Shown here: positions 8,083 through 15,813 of the stretch, piece by piece | Position numbering within the stretch: position 1 is the stretch's first letter | How the letters are laid out: the number at the start of each line of letters is the position of its first letter | Source of the DNA: Sphingomonas_E sp042693015 | GTDB lineage: Bacteria; Pseudomonadota; Alphaproteobacteria; Sphingomonadales; Sphingomonadaceae | Direction: 5' to 3' | DNA length: 64,000 nt | NCBI RefSeq assembly: GCF_042693015.1 | Contig: NZ_CP170544.1 | Coordinates: 2,418,001-2,482,000 of the forward strand | Program-made: the position numbers and the translations under genes | Notes under the pieces: model-generated | Database searches by the model: none | What the model was told of the DNA's origin: nothing | Seen by the model: only the letters and a program-made list of their open reading frames with translations

Positions 8083-9576
8083 TCAGTCGGACGCTTCAAG
8101 CCGCCACACCAGACGCAGATCGCCACTGGCGCGCGAACGTGTCACAGCAACGCCGCGTTGAAGAAGCGCCTGAAGCACCGCGTCGGCATCCTTGTCTTTC
8201 CCGCCGGCGACGCCGATCGGGATCGATAGTCGGGCATGGGCCCAACTCGCAGTGTCCAGCGGCGCAGCATCCGGCACCCCGTCGGTAAAAGTTAGCGGCG
8301 GAAACGCCGCGGGCGGCGGAAGCAGGAGGATCGTCCACCCCTCCATATCCTCGGTGGCGCGTTGCTCAAGGGTGCGATAGCTCGCCAGGGTCGCACCCGG
8401 CAACGGTACCGCCGACGCAATCGCACGGCGATTGGAACGATCGACGGTGATCGCGTCCTCGCGCACCCCCGCGGCAGCGCTCAACCTGGCGAGGAGGGAG
8501 GAAAGAGCACGATCCTGTGCGCGGGCGGCCTCGGATGACTGCGCTGCGGTTATCGCGGCAAGTTCGGCGTCTCGCGCCCCCTCGCCAATGCGGATCTGGT
8601 AGATTTCGACCTGGACCGGACGTCCCAGCTGACGCGCCAGCTGCTTCGTTGCGGCTACATCGGCATTCGGTTCTATGCGTGAGGTCAGCATTTCCGCGCG
8701 GACGGCAAGCGGCCGCGCGGAATAATCCACGTCAATCTCCGACAAACGAGCATTTTCGCCAAACTGGCTGCGTACGACATCGCGGGCCTGGCGGGCGGCA
8801 ACCGCTTCCCAGGCGATCTGGCGAAGCGCAACGGCGAGCGGAACGGAGAGGATCACGAAGGTGGCGATCAGCAAGGCACCCTGCCAGCGCGTCTGGCCGG
8901 GCGAGAGATGCGACCCGAAACCGTAGATCCGCGCCATGGCAGTGGCAGAGAGTGCGATGGTGATGAGATTGGTGACAAAGAGCAGGAGAGCGCCGCCGAA
9001 CACCGCGCCATTCCAGGTGGCCAGCCCGAATCCGACAACGGCCAGAGGAGGCATCAACGCGGTCGCAATCGCCACGCCAACGATGGTTCCGCTCTTGCCA
9101 CGGATCATCGCATAGGAACCGGCAAGGGCCGAGAAGAGCGCGACGAGCAGATCGAACAGATTAGGCCGCGTCCGGGCGGCGATTTCTGCGGTCACCGTCT
9201 GGATGGGCGATACCAGCACGATCAATGCGGTGAACAAGACTGCTATCAACGAACCGACAGCGAGCGCTCCCGCCGATCGCCTCAAGTCGTCGAAATCGAA
9301 AACGGCCAGCGAGAACCCGACGCCGAGAATCGGCCCCATCAAGGGGGAGATCAGCATCGCGCCAATCACAACGGCTGGCGAGGAAAGGAGCAGGCCAAGC
9401 AGCGCGATCCCGGCAGACATCAGGATCATGAAGAGATAGCGCGGCGACCAGAGCGCCTCTTCCTCGACTTTCTGGAGGACGGTGACATGATCGACCGTGG
9501 CAACCCCATGCAGCCGCCACCACCGGGTCATGACCCTCAATGGCCCCCTGTGCTCGCCAATCGCCTGATCCGTCAC
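8083..9576 (-). CDS. DUF389 family integral membrane protein
   Basis: About 497 residues. The N-terminal half has several membrane segments (LFMILMSAGIALLG, VVIGAMLISPLMGP, then further hydrophobic stretches to about residue 260), including the GAMLISPLMGPI core typical of DUF389. The C-terminal half is soluble and alpha/beta-like. The function of the family is not settled. A GTG at 9576 preceded by AAAGGGAG is preferred; the open frame runs up to 9789, but that would overlap nhaA, and an ATG at 9531 is possible. It is divergent from nhaA, so the two may share control. Confidence 0.75.
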   Translation of the reverse strand: MTDQAIGEHRGPLRVMTRWWRLHGVATVDHVTVLQKVEEEALWSPRYLFMILMSAGIALLGLLLSSPAVVIGAMLISPLMGPILGVGFSLAVFDFDDLRRSAGALAVGSLIAVLFTALIVLVSPIQTVTAEIAARTRPNLFDLLVALFSALAGSYAMIRGKSGTIVGVAIATALMPPLAVVGFGLATWNGAVFGGALLLFVTNLITIALSATAMARIYGFGSHLSPGQTRWQGALLIATFVILSVPLAVALRQIAWEAVAARQARDVVRSQFGENARLSEIDVDYSARPLAVRAEMLTSRIEPNADVAATKQLARQLGRPVQVEIYQIRIGEGARDAELAAITAAQSSEAARAQDRALSSLLARLSAAAGVREDAITVDRSNRRAIASAVPLPGATLASYRTLEQRATEDMEGWTILLLPPPAAFPPLTFTDGVPDAAPLDTASWAHARLSIPIGVAGGKDKDADAVLQALLQRGVAVTRSRASGDLRLVWRLEASD

Positions 9577-9664
9577 TCGCTCCCTTTCGCCCGCAGGATG
9601 TCGGTAAAGGTTCAATCCGTCCGCTTCATCGGCTAACCCGCGCACAACTGCAAATTTCCGGGAA

Positions 9665-10885
9665 ATGATCGTGCATAAGGCCACCGCACGCCGGGGTGTG
9701 AATTCCGCACTCCGGGACTTCCTCCATTCCGAGGCATCGGGGGGCATCCTGCTGATGGTTGCGGCTGCGCTGGCGATGATCGTCGCCAACAGCCCGTGGG
9801 CCGATGATTATTTCCATCTCCTCCATCTCGAAACCGGGCCGGTGCTGAGCGAGAAGCTGGGGCCGATGACGCTGCATCTGTGGATCAACGATGCGCTGAT
9901 GGCCCTGTTCTTCCTGATCGTCGGGCTGGAGATTAAGCGCGAGTTCGTCGACGGCCATCTTGCGAGCTGGAAGGATCGCGGCCTGCCGATCTTTGCGGCT
10001 GCGGGGGGCATGATCGTCCCCGCCTTGGTCTATCTGATCGTCACGGGCGGGGCGCCGGCGTTGCTGCGGGGATGGGCGATTCCGTCCGCCACCGATATCG
10101 CCTTCGCCATCGGCGTGCTCGCGCTGCTCGGCTCCCGCGCACCGACCTCGCTCAAGCTGTTCCTGACGACGGTGGCGATCGTCGACGATATGGGCGCGGT
10201 GGCGATCATCGCGCTGGCCTATACCGCGAGCATCGGCGGCCCGGCGCTGCTGGCGGCGATCCTGCTCTGGGGGACGATGTTCGCCCTCAACCGCTTCGGC
10301 GTGACGCGGCTATGGCCCTATCTGCTGCTGGCGGTTGGCCTCTGGTTCGCGGTGCTGCTGTCGGGCGTCCATGCGACGATCGCGGGCGTGCTGGCGGCCG
10401 TCGCGATCCCGATCAAGGTGACGCCGGGGGCGCCGGACGCCGATGATTCGCCGCTGCACCGGCTGGAACATGGCCTGCATCCCTGGGTCGCTTATGCGAT
10501 CGTGCCCTTGTTCGGTTTCGCCAATGCCGGCGTGTCGCTGGCGGGCACGGGCCTGGCCGAGCTGGCGGCGCCGCTGCCGCTCGGCGTGGCGCTGGGCTTG
10601 TTCCTCGGCAAGCAGATCGGCATCTTCGCCAGTGTCCGGCTGGCCGTGGCATTGAAAATCGGCGAGCGGCCGGCAGGCGCGACCTGGCTCCAGGTCTATG
10701 GCGTGGCCCTGCTGTGCGGCATCGGCTTCACCATGAGCCTGTTCATCGGCGGGCTCGCCTTCGCCGATCCACTGCTGGTGGACGAGGTGAAGATCGGAGT
10801 GCTGGGCGGTTCGCTGCTCTCGGCGCTCGCAGGCTATACCCTCCTTCGTTTCGCCCCGCAGATGCGGTCGGCAGGGGACAGCTGA
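9665..10885 (+). CDS. nhaA: Na+/H+ antiporter NhaA
   Basis: A 406-residue inner-membrane antiporter that exchanges external protons for cytoplasmic Na+ or Li+. It has the NhaA N-terminus with SGGILLMVAAALAMIVANSP, then LMALFFLIVGLEIKRE, PSATDIAFAIGVLALLG, and the paired aspartates of the transport site at Asp174-Asp175 in IVDDMGAVAIIA. A late GIGFTMSLFIGGLAF segment is also typical. The length fits the family. It is divergent from the DUF389 gene and upstream of another membrane gene, forming an ion or stress membrane block. An ATG at 9665 and a GTG at 9671 are both possible starts. Confidence 0.95.
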   Translation: MIVHKATARRGVNSALRDFLHSEASGGILLMVAAALAMIVANSPWADDYFHLLHLETGPVLSEKLGPMTLHLWINDALMALFFLIVGLEIKREFVDGHLASWKDRGLPIFAAAGGMIVPALVYLIVTGGAPALLRGWAIPSATDIAFAIGVLALLGSRAPTSLKLFLTTVAIVDDMGAVAIIALAYTASIGGPALLAAILLWGTMFALNRFGVTRLWPYLLLAVGLWFAVLLSGVHATIAGVLAAVAIPIKVTPGAPDADDSPLHRLEHGLHPWVAYAIVPLFGFANAGVSLAGTGLAELAAPLPLGVALGLFLGKQIGIFASVRLAVALKIGERPAGATWLQVYGVALLCGIGFTMSLFIGGLAFADPLLVDEVKIGVLGGSLLSALAGYTLLRFAPQMRSAGDS

Positions 10886-11035
10886 TATGTAACGGGCGTC
10901 TGAAGGATCTCGTCGCAAGCAATCGAAGGCGGAAGGACCTTGGCCGGTCATCCTGGATGTTGCCCGGTTCAGGGCTTTCCCCGATTGTTGAAGCCCCTCT
11001 TGAACCACACTGTGGTCGCTGAAGGAGATCATCTG

Positions 11036-11902
11036 ATGCTCGAACCCTTTGGCAACTACCTGGTCACATCCCCGCTGTGGGCCATTGCCTTTCTGATCTT
11101 CGGCGGCATGTTCGTCATGCTCTATGTTGGAAGACTCCTCCGCCAGCGCCACAAGCGCCAGGCGAGCCCAGATGGACGCGAAGGCGAGGAAAAGGAGAGC
11201 AGCCAGGAATCCTTCATGGTCTCGTCGGTCATGGGCCTGTTGGCCCTGCTGATCGGATTCAGCTTTTCGCTCGCGGTCGACCGATTCGAAACACGACGGC
11301 AGAATGTGCTCGAGGAAGCCAATGCAATCGGCACGACCTACTTACGCAGCCAGTTGCTCGAGGAGCCTCACAGGGCACGATTGAGCAAGCTGCTGGCGGA
11401 TTATACCGATGTGCGGATCGCTCTTGCCACCAGTCGGCCAGGCCCGGCGGTGCAGCCGCTGCTCACCAGCAACGACCGTCTGATCGTCGATTTGTGGACG
11501 GCTACCGTCGCAGCCTTCCCGTCGATGAAGCCCTATGATTTTTCCAGTTCGTATCTGGAAACGATGAACGCAATGATCGACATGGATGCCACCCGGAAGG
11601 CCGGGCGTCAGGCGCATGTCCCGTCTGAGGTGTTTCTCGTGCTGCTGATCTACTTGTTCGTCGCCGCCGGCGCGATTAGCTACATGCTCGTTGGCCAGCG
11701 GGGGCGGGAGACGGCCATCTTCCTGTTCGTCCTGTTTGGCATCGTCCTCCTGCTGGTCATCGACATTGATCGACCCACCACGGGCGGTATCGCCGAATCA
11801 CAGCTCCCGATGACGCAGCTTCGAGATTTCATCAGGACCCAGCCACCGGTATCGTTCGATCGATTCAACGTGCCGGGGACATTATCCTCGCCAACGCGTT
11901 AA
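11036..11902 (+). CDS. DUF4239-like (bestrophin-like) membrane protein
   Basis: A 288-residue membrane protein. It has one N-terminal membrane helix (about residues 13-35), a second near 64-80 (MGLLALLIGFSFSLAVDRFE), a soluble helical middle, and two C-terminal helices (about 200-250) before an IDRP segment. The GFSFSLAVDRFETRRQNVLEEANAIGTTYLR stretch is characteristic of the DUF4239 group, related to bestrophin-like channels; transport function is inferred only. GAAGGAG upstream of the ATG at 11036 sets the start. It lies 150 bases after nhaA in the same direction. Confidence 0.7.
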   Translation: MLEPFGNYLVTSPLWAIAFLIFGGMFVMLYVGRLLRQRHKRQASPDGREGEEKESSQESFMVSSVMGLLALLIGFSFSLAVDRFETRRQNVLEEANAIGTTYLRSQLLEEPHRARLSKLLADYTDVRIALATSRPGPAVQPLLTSNDRLIVDLWTATVAAFPSMKPYDFSSSYLETMNAMIDMDATRKAGRQAHVPSEVFLVLLIYLFVAAGAISYMLVGQRGRETAIFLFVLFGIVLLLVIDIDRPTTGGIAESQLPMTQLRDFIRTQPPVSFDRFNVPGTLSSPTR

Positions 11903-11980
11903 CAGCGGTGCCATCAGCTACGGGTCCGCATGGTAATCATGCCGCGGGAACATTCCCGCAGTCAGACGCCGTTGAGGATT

Positions 11981-12076
11981 ATGTGGGACATGCGCTTTCC
12001 AGTCATTCGACCCGCTGCCGTCGTCATAACCGTCGCCCTGTTTTTCGGGCTATTCGTGTGGCTCCTCTATCGATGA
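11981..12076 (+). CDS. 31-aa single-span membrane peptide (candidate)
   Basis: A 31-codon frame starting MWDMRFPVIRP, with one continuous hydrophobic segment (about residues 12-29) ending LLYR. TTGAGG lies just before the ATG. The Arg residues before and after the span fit a single-pass inner-membrane peptide. It follows the DUF4239-like gene by 78 bases. No family is recognised. Length alone makes it a candidate, but composition and ribosome site are better than expected by chance. Confidence 0.4.
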   Translation: MWDMRFPVIRPAAVVITVALFFGLFVWLLYR

Positions 12077-12329
12077 CCCAATACGGCAGGGTTAGACGTG
12101 ATCAACGCTCCGACGGGACATCCGCATTGCTATCCCGTTCGGTAGGCACCAGACAGCATCCGCTCACATAGCCGTCATCTAGGGGGCGAATTCCGCTGCC
12201 CAATAGCTGCCCGCCATTCAGATTTGCGGCGATGCCCGGGTTCAGGCAGTGTCCCGCCACGAGAGCGGTGCCTTTCACGCTACGAAAAGGCCGCAACCTT
12301 GCTAAAGATGGTGGCCATTTCAAACGAAC

Positions 12330-12749
12330 ATGAGTCTACACATGGCCCGAAAAAATAATGGCTCTTGCCTGTGTGGCGCCGTTCGATTTGAGATTTCCGG
12401 AGAGTTCGAGACCTTTTTTCTGTGCCATTGTGCGCGTTGTCGAAAGGGTACGGGGTCAGCCCATGCGGCGAATTTATTTTCATCGACCGCGGCGATCACC
12501 TGGATGTCGGGATATGACTGCATCAAGACTTACCGGGTTCCCGCGACTCGCCATGAAAGGAGCTTTTGCACGGAATGCGGATCTGCTCTTCCGAGCGTCC
12601 AATTAAACGGTGCCTTGCTGGTTGTGCCTGCTGGAAGTCTTGATAACGCGATCGACATCCAACCAAACGCGCATATCTGTTTTGCGAGCCGGGCGCAGTG
12701 GGATGCACGTTTGGAAGACATTCCCAAAATAGACGGGCTTCCGAGTTAA
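12330..12749 (+). CDS. GFA-family zinc-binding protein
   Basis: A 139-residue GFA-fold protein (glutathione-dependent formaldehyde-activating family). The zinc ligands are visible: CLCG near residues 13-16, CHCARC near 32-37 and CTEC near 79-82. The family includes formaldehyde-glutathione condensing enzymes and many members of unknown substrate, so enzyme activity should not be assumed. Either the ATG at 12330 or one 12 bases later (MARKNNG) could be used. The gene stands alone between two gene-poor stretches. Confidence 0.85.
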   Translation: MSLHMARKNNGSCLCGAVRFEISGEFETFFLCHCARCRKGTGSAHAANLFSSTAAITWMSGYDCIKTYRVPATRHERSFCTECGSALPSVQLNGALLVVPAGSLDNAIDIQPNAHICFASRAQWDARLEDIPKIDGLPS

Positions 12750-13147
12750 TCGTGTTGGATCGGAGCCTTTGGGTCCGGCAGCGCCGCCATTGCCGACGTT
12801 GAAGGCGGCGTTTGGCGCTCCCGATTGCTGCCCTACGTTCAGATTGAGTACGAACAACGGTTCCGGCGGACGTCCAGAGGCCCGCGAGCGGGGCCATCTG
12901 CCTTTCTGCTTTTGAGCATGTTGGCGGAGCGGTGGTGGCTCTTACGATCCAGTGAACTGGGAAAGTCTCAAACCCAAGGTTGCTCTCCGGAAAGAGTATG
13001 CACCTGCGAGGGGGCAACAGTGACAGCTTTCGCCATACGCTCCTTCACATAGCAACCCGCCAAGGCTAAACCGTCCGACCCTTAATGTTCGCTCAACCTA
13101 GCCGCCGTTCGCCTGATGGTCCAAGTCCTTTCAACGCAGTCTAGCGC
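12750..13147. other. gene-poor stretch
   Basis: Open frames here are short and have neither family features nor ribosome sites. A 12-base word, ATTGCCGACGTT (12789-12800), recurs in the gap at 22517-22528. Nothing else is seen. Confidence 0.5.
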
Positions 13148-14041
13148 TCACATGCTGTTGTGACTTGCCGCAGCAGCTTCGTTTTGTGCAGCCTCCGCCG
13201 CCGTCGAGGACACCTTCCGACTCTGGTTCACTGCGGTGCCCGCACGCGACGCGGGCGCCGTCGATGGTGGCCATTTTGGGTAAGGGTGCCCCGGATTTCT
13301 CAGTTCGCCCGCGACATAGACTTTCCGCCTTTCTTCGTAGACGCGGATTTCGGCCCCTGCACCGGCCACACCCATAGATTGGCCATTTGCGCTCAATCGG
13401 CCATCTTCCGAGATCGTTAGAACCGTCGTGCCGACGGTGATGATTGCCCCACGGTGGGCGGGAGCGATGAGCGACGGGACATCACTTTCACTTCCAGCAC
13501 CGTAGAGGCGGTTCGTGAAAGTCAAAAGGAAAGCGGCGAGCAATCCTCCGATAAAAAGGGCAAGGAGAACCCAGCGCTCCGTGTTGGCATTCTGCCCGAA
13601 CAGGGACTGCTCAAGGAAGCGGTCGAACTTGCTCAGCAAATAGCCGCTCGCGAAAACGGTAAGCGCTTGGGAAACTGAATATATTCGTGTGGCATCAGAC
13701 TCGTCGAACGGCGAGAAGGCGACGGCAATGGCCCAGCCGGCTAGCGATCCCAACAAGACGATCAGCATGTTGCGCACGGCCCCATACCATTTCGGGCCAG
13801 ACTTCGAGGCCGCCTCTGCGCGCGAGATTCCAAGGATCACGGCGCCGGCAAAAAGGGCGATCAGGGCCGCTCCGCCGAAGATGGACGCAAAGATAACGCT
13901 GCTTGAATGTTCGACGGTGGGGTCGAGCAATCGAGCGGTGCTTCCATTCTCCGCATTACCACACGCTGCAACGCCAAAAATCATAGAAATCGCGAAACCC
14001 GGGGCGATCCAGGATCGCCAGCTCTTAGGTACCGTTGCCAT
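13148..14041 (-). CDS. predicted membrane lipoprotein of unknown function
   Basis: About 297 residues from the ATG at 14041, which has GCGGAG upstream; the frame stays open to 14083. A signal-type N-terminus ends in VAAC, a lipobox, with Cys27 as the possible lipid site. Three membrane segments follow, near residues 48-70, 83-107 and 155-175. The C-terminal third is soluble, with beta-like repeats and an Ala/Ser-rich tail. No family is recognised. It is divergent from the gene at 14308. Confidence 0.6.
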   Translation of the reverse strand: MATVPKSWRSWIAPGFAISMIFGVAACGNAENGSTARLLDPTVEHSSSVIFASIFGGAALIALFAGAVILGISRAEAASKSGPKWYGAVRNMLIVLLGSLAGWAIAVAFSPFDESDATRIYSVSQALTVFASGYLLSKFDRFLEQSLFGQNANTERWVLLALFIGGLLAAFLLTFTNRLYGAGSESDVPSLIAPAHRGAIITVGTTVLTISEDGRLSANGQSMGVAGAGAEIRVYEERRKVYVAGELRNPGHPYPKWPPSTAPASRAGTAVNQSRKVSSTAAEAAQNEAAAASHNSM

Positions 14042-14307
14042 AGCCAACTCCGCACAAGCAGAGGACATCGCCGATCTACGCAAAGAAACCTGGGCGATAT
14101 ATCATGGAAACCGCGCCCGACTATCGAGGAAATTCGCAAGTTGCGCTGCGCCGATCGTCCAGCCGATCTGGCCACGGCGACCTGTCGCACCGGTTGTGTC
14201 CGTGATAAAATCGGCAGGGCAAAAACCTTGCCCTGAGGAGTTACCGACGCCGTCCAAGGTAAGTGTTATCGCGGATGGCGGTGGGTAGGTAATCGCATGG
14301 GGTCGAA

Positions 14308-15231
14308 ATGCCTGCAGAATTTTGGGGAACGTTATCCGTTCGGGATCACCTTAACGCGCAGGCCCTTGTGGCCGACCTTTTGCTTTACGACCGCCTGGTT
14401 TTTCCTACATTTTCGGGACACGGTGAGCGAACACGTTGGCGAAGGGAGGGATGGGCGCCCGAACTCCAGGAAGGGCTTATCGAACAACTCGGCCCGGAAG
14501 TCGCTATACGAGCCGAGTGGGACGAACAGCGCCAACGACAATATCGAGATTGGCGAAGCGCACGGAAGGAGATCGCCGAAGATCCGTGGCAGTCGACCCG
14601 GCGAATTCTCGCGATGGATCAGGATTTACAGACACCAGAGAGCGTCACGGTGCGCGCGATTGCTGCGTATCACGACGCAGACGAAGCGCAGCAGGATTTC
14701 GAGCTGACGATCCCGCAGCCTGATAATATTGCGCTGGGCCAGCTGGCATTCGTCGTCAGCCGCGAACTGTTGATACCGATCATCCAATCGTCAAACGATG
14801 ATGAGGATCTGGTCCTGCGTGCGCGAGACCTGTCGCTTGATCCGATATTCCGCGCGAAGCGAGCGGCCTTCTACGCATGGATGGAGGACGGCGTCGACCG
14901 CATTGCCAAAGGTCGGGCAAGCTCAGGCGATCTCGTTGCTGACCTGCGCCGGCAAGCTGACGAACTCAACCAGCCCATTCGGACCTATTTTGCGCAGCGC
15001 GGGAAAGTCGTGGCGACGCGGGCCGTCTTCACCTTGGTTGGCATTGCGATGCCATTCGCGCTTGGAATCAACCCCGCCACCCTGCTGGCCGCTATACCGG
15101 GCGCTTATGAGCTCGTGCGGTTCGGTGCTGAGCACCTTATCGATGCACGCACGGGCGAACGGGCTGAGGCCGCCGCCATGATCGCTGCCGCAAAGCCACT
15201 TGGGAAAGGGGTGATGGGGCTCCGAAATTGA
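14308..15231 (+). CDS. hypothetical protein with LYDRLVFP motif
   Basis: A 307-residue protein of unknown function. The N-terminus has WGTLSVRDH followed by LLLYDRLVFPTF, a pattern seen in uncharacterised bacterial proteins that often sit in accessory islands. The middle is charged and helical. A hydrophobic segment near residues 235-265 (FTLVGIAMPFALGINP onward) may be a membrane or core helix. The ATG at 14308 lacks a strong ribosome site. It lies at the left edge of the defence-like island; a defence role is inference from position only. Confidence 0.6.
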   Translation: MPAEFWGTLSVRDHLNAQALVADLLLYDRLVFPTFSGHGERTRWRREGWAPELQEGLIEQLGPEVAIRAEWDEQRQRQYRDWRSARKEIAEDPWQSTRRILAMDQDLQTPESVTVRAIAAYHDADEAQQDFELTIPQPDNIALGQLAFVVSRELLIPIIQSSNDDEDLVLRARDLSLDPIFRAKRAAFYAWMEDGVDRIAKGRASSGDLVADLRRQADELNQPIRTYFAQRGKVVATRAVFTLVGIAMPFALGINPATLLAAIPGAYELVRFGAEHLIDARTGERAEAAAMIAAAKPLGKGVMGLRN

Positions 15232-15813
15232 TCGCTTGAGGCTGGTAGTTGGAAATACCGAGGGCTGAGCCGCGATAGGACTGCTGATCCGTCGCTTGGC
15301 GCCGACTTTGCGGTCGTACAAGGTTGTTGCGGCGACGCCTGATAGTTGCCGTACAATCACCAAGCGCACGTTCGGAGAACGAAACTGATCTACCGCGCTT
15401 CGGAGGGGTGGCATCGAGGGCGATAATCGAGCGGCGCGCCGGCTGGTATGAGGGGTTCGCCCTCGACGCTCGTTGATGACTACAAGCACGCAGGCTTCCT
15501 TGAACGTGTCGCTCCTGCGGACACTGCGACATCATGCTGCGCACCGTAGCCTTTGGAATCACCCGGCGCCGCTTGCTCGGCCCCAATCGAACATCCGAAG
15601 ATGTGACTTTGCCACGCGACACTCTGCAAATTGCATTTGACTTCGCTCCGCGATCACTGGCTCAATCTCATTCCAGAGCAAGGTCGCTGCACAACAGTCC
15701 GGGTGAAATCGTTCTTAAGAACGGCTTGAAAGCCAGGCGTCAGCAATACGGGTCGATCAATGTGGTTCGCCGGTGTGCAGCACTGGTGAATTGCGATTCG
15801 GGGCAGAGTTGGT
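15232..15813. other. 582-base gene-free stretch before the patatin operon
   Basis: No frame here has both a ribosome site and a plausible protein. It should contain the promoter of the patatin operon, but no convincing -35/-10 pair was found by eye. Confidence 0.5.

Noticed and set aside
13080..13130. GTTC words resembling a LexA box
   Set aside because: The two GTTC units are 16 bases apart and not 7, so they do not form the operator.
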